This document shows, piece after piece, positions 46,116 to 47,345 of a stretch of 47,345 bases of DNA. Position 1 is the first letter of the stretch. Each line of letters starts with the position of its first letter. This DNA comes from Actinomycetota bacterium (GTDB taxonomy: Bacteria; Actinomycetota; UBA4738; HRBIN12): assembly GCA_016201135.1 (NCBI GenBank), contig JACQDK010000052.1:1-47345 (forward strand). The letters are read 5' to 3'. The notes below the pieces were generated by a model that ran no database searches, was not told where the DNA came from, and saw nothing but the letters and a program-made list of their open reading frames with translations. Position numbers and translations under genes: made by a program.

Positions 46116-47345
46116 ATGGAGGCTCGCTACGACTTCGTGATCGTCGGGGGCGGCTCGGCCGGCAGCGCCCTGGCGAACCGGCTCTCCGCCGACAGGTCCA
46201 ACCGCGTGCTCGTGCTCGAAGCGGGACGCCCCGACTACATCTGGGACGTCTTCATCCACATGCCGGCCGCGCTCACGTTCCCGATAGGCAACAAGTTCTA
46301 CGACTGGAAGTACGAGTCGGAGCCCGAGCCGTTCATGAAGGGGAGGCGCATCTACCACGCCCGCGGCAAGGTGCTGGGCGGCTCCAGCAGCATCAACGGG
46401 ATGATTTTCCAGCGTGGCAACCCGCTGGACTACGAGCGCTGGGCGTCAGACCCGGGCATGGGAACCTGGGACTACGCCCACTGCCTGCCCTACTTCAAGC
46501 GGATGGAGAGCTGCCTGGCCGCGGGCATCGGGGACGGGTTCCGGGGCCACGCGGGACCGCTCGTCCTCGAACGGGGCCCGGCCACGAACCCGCTGTTCGG
46601 GGCGTTCTTCGAAGCGGCTCAACAGGCCGGCTACCAGCTCACGGACGACGTGAACGGCTACCGACAGGAGGGCTTCGCGCCCTTCGACCGGAACGTCCAC
46701 AGGGGGCGGCGTCTCTCCGCGGCCCGGGCATACCTGCATCCGGTGATGGGCCGCCCGAACTTGGACGTGCGCACCCGGGCGTTCGTGAACAAGGTCCGGT
46801 TCGAAGGTAACCGGGCGGTGGGCGTGGAGTACTCCCTCGGCGGGGGGGCGGCGCAGGAGGTGGAGGCCGGCGAGGTGATCCTGTGCGGCGGGGCGATCAA
46901 CTCACCGCAGACGCTGCAGGTCTCGGGGGTGGGCAACGCCGACGACCTGAAGAACCTGGGCATCGACGTCGTGCATCACCTGCCCGGTGTGGGCGAGAAC
47001 CTCCAGGACCACCTGGAGGTGTACATCCAGCACGCCTGCAAGCAGCCGGTCTCGATGGCTCCGTACCTGCAGTACCGGTACCGACCCTGGGTCGGGTTCC
47101 TGTGGCTCTTCTTCCGAACGGGCCCCGGGGCGACGAACCACTTCGAGGGCGGAGGGTTCGCGCGCAGCAACGAGGACGTCGCCTACCCGAACCTGATGTT
47201 CCACTTCCTGCCGATCGCGGTGCGCTACGACGGGTCGAAACCCTCCGCGGACCACGGCTATCAGGTGCACATAGGGCCGATGTACTCCGACTCCCGCGGT
47301 TCGGTGAAGATCACCAGCGCCGACCCCCGAGTGAAGCCGGCCCTG
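46116..47345 (+). CDS. GMC-family oxidoreductase, choline dehydrogenase-like, 3' end beyond window
   Basis: ATG at 46116; [84 protein letters not shown]; open to the window end and so absent from the ORF track. Confidence 0.92.
   Translation, partial: MEARYDFVIVGGGSAGSALANRLSADRSNRVLVLEAGRPDYIWDVFIHMPAALTFPIGNKFYDWKYESEPEPFMKGRRIYHARGKVLGGSSSINGMIFQRGNPLDYERWASDPGMGTWDYAHCLPYFKRMESCLAAGIGDGFRGHAGPLVLERGPATNPLFGAFFEAAQQAGYQLTDDVNGYRQEGFAPFDRNVHRGRRLSAARAYLHPVMGRPNLDVRTRAFVNKVRFEGNRAVGVEYSLGGGAAQEVEAGEVILCGGAINSPQTLQVSGVGNADDLKNLGIDVVHHLPGVGENLQDHLEVYIQHACKQPVSMAPYLQYRYRPWVGFLWLFFRTGPGATNHFEGGGFARSNEDVAYPNLMFHFLPIAVRYDGSKPSADHGYQVHIGPMYSDSRGSVKITSADPRVKPAL

Overview
High-GC, actinobacterial-looking catabolic/accessory region with about 37 supportable protein genes and no RNA gene, CRISPR array or transposase that I could recognise. 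From left to right: (i) a 5'-truncated DAO-family FAD oxidoreductase, a two-gene ABC exporter, an amidase and an acyl-CoA dehydrogenase; (ii) two hypothetical envelope proteins and a Tat-exported phosphoesterase (PF04185-like); (iii) an ADP-forming CoA ligase and a phytoene-desaturase-like FAD oxidoreductase that both look truncated at a shared junction, followed by a BetI-like TetR and a ribokinase; (iv) a minus-strand cluster of Rieske oxygenase, DinB-like protein, methylmalonate-semialdehyde dehydrogenase, P450, PotD-like lipoprotein and GSAM-like aminotransferase; (v) a three-subunit xanthine-dehydrogenase-family hydroxylase with a class III aminotransferase and amidohydrolase, divergent from ALDH / broken IclR / SDR / serine hydrolase; (vi) a class I/II aminotransferase and an IclR regulator; (vii) the most notable locus, a six-gene overlapping minus-strand operon (34071-42066) encoding a non-pyrrolysine MttB-superfamily methyltransferase, a RACo-type corrinoid reactivase, a methyl-THF:corrinoid methyltransferase, a small 'virulence factor'-type protein, a corrinoid protein and a dimethylglycine/sarcosine-dehydrogenase-like enzyme. 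Beside it are an APC permease bracketed by two paralogous metallophosphoesterases and a divergent GMC (choline dehydrogenase-like) oxidoreductase. I propose a choline / glycine betaine demethylation locus with a possible shared operator (GTTGC-N7-GCAAC). The window also carries several gene-breaking lesions (at least two apparent deletion scars, one orphan 3' gene remnant and two 1-nt frameshifts), which are either young pseudogenes or assembly/consensus errors. All family assignments come from reading the translated sequences; no searches were run.
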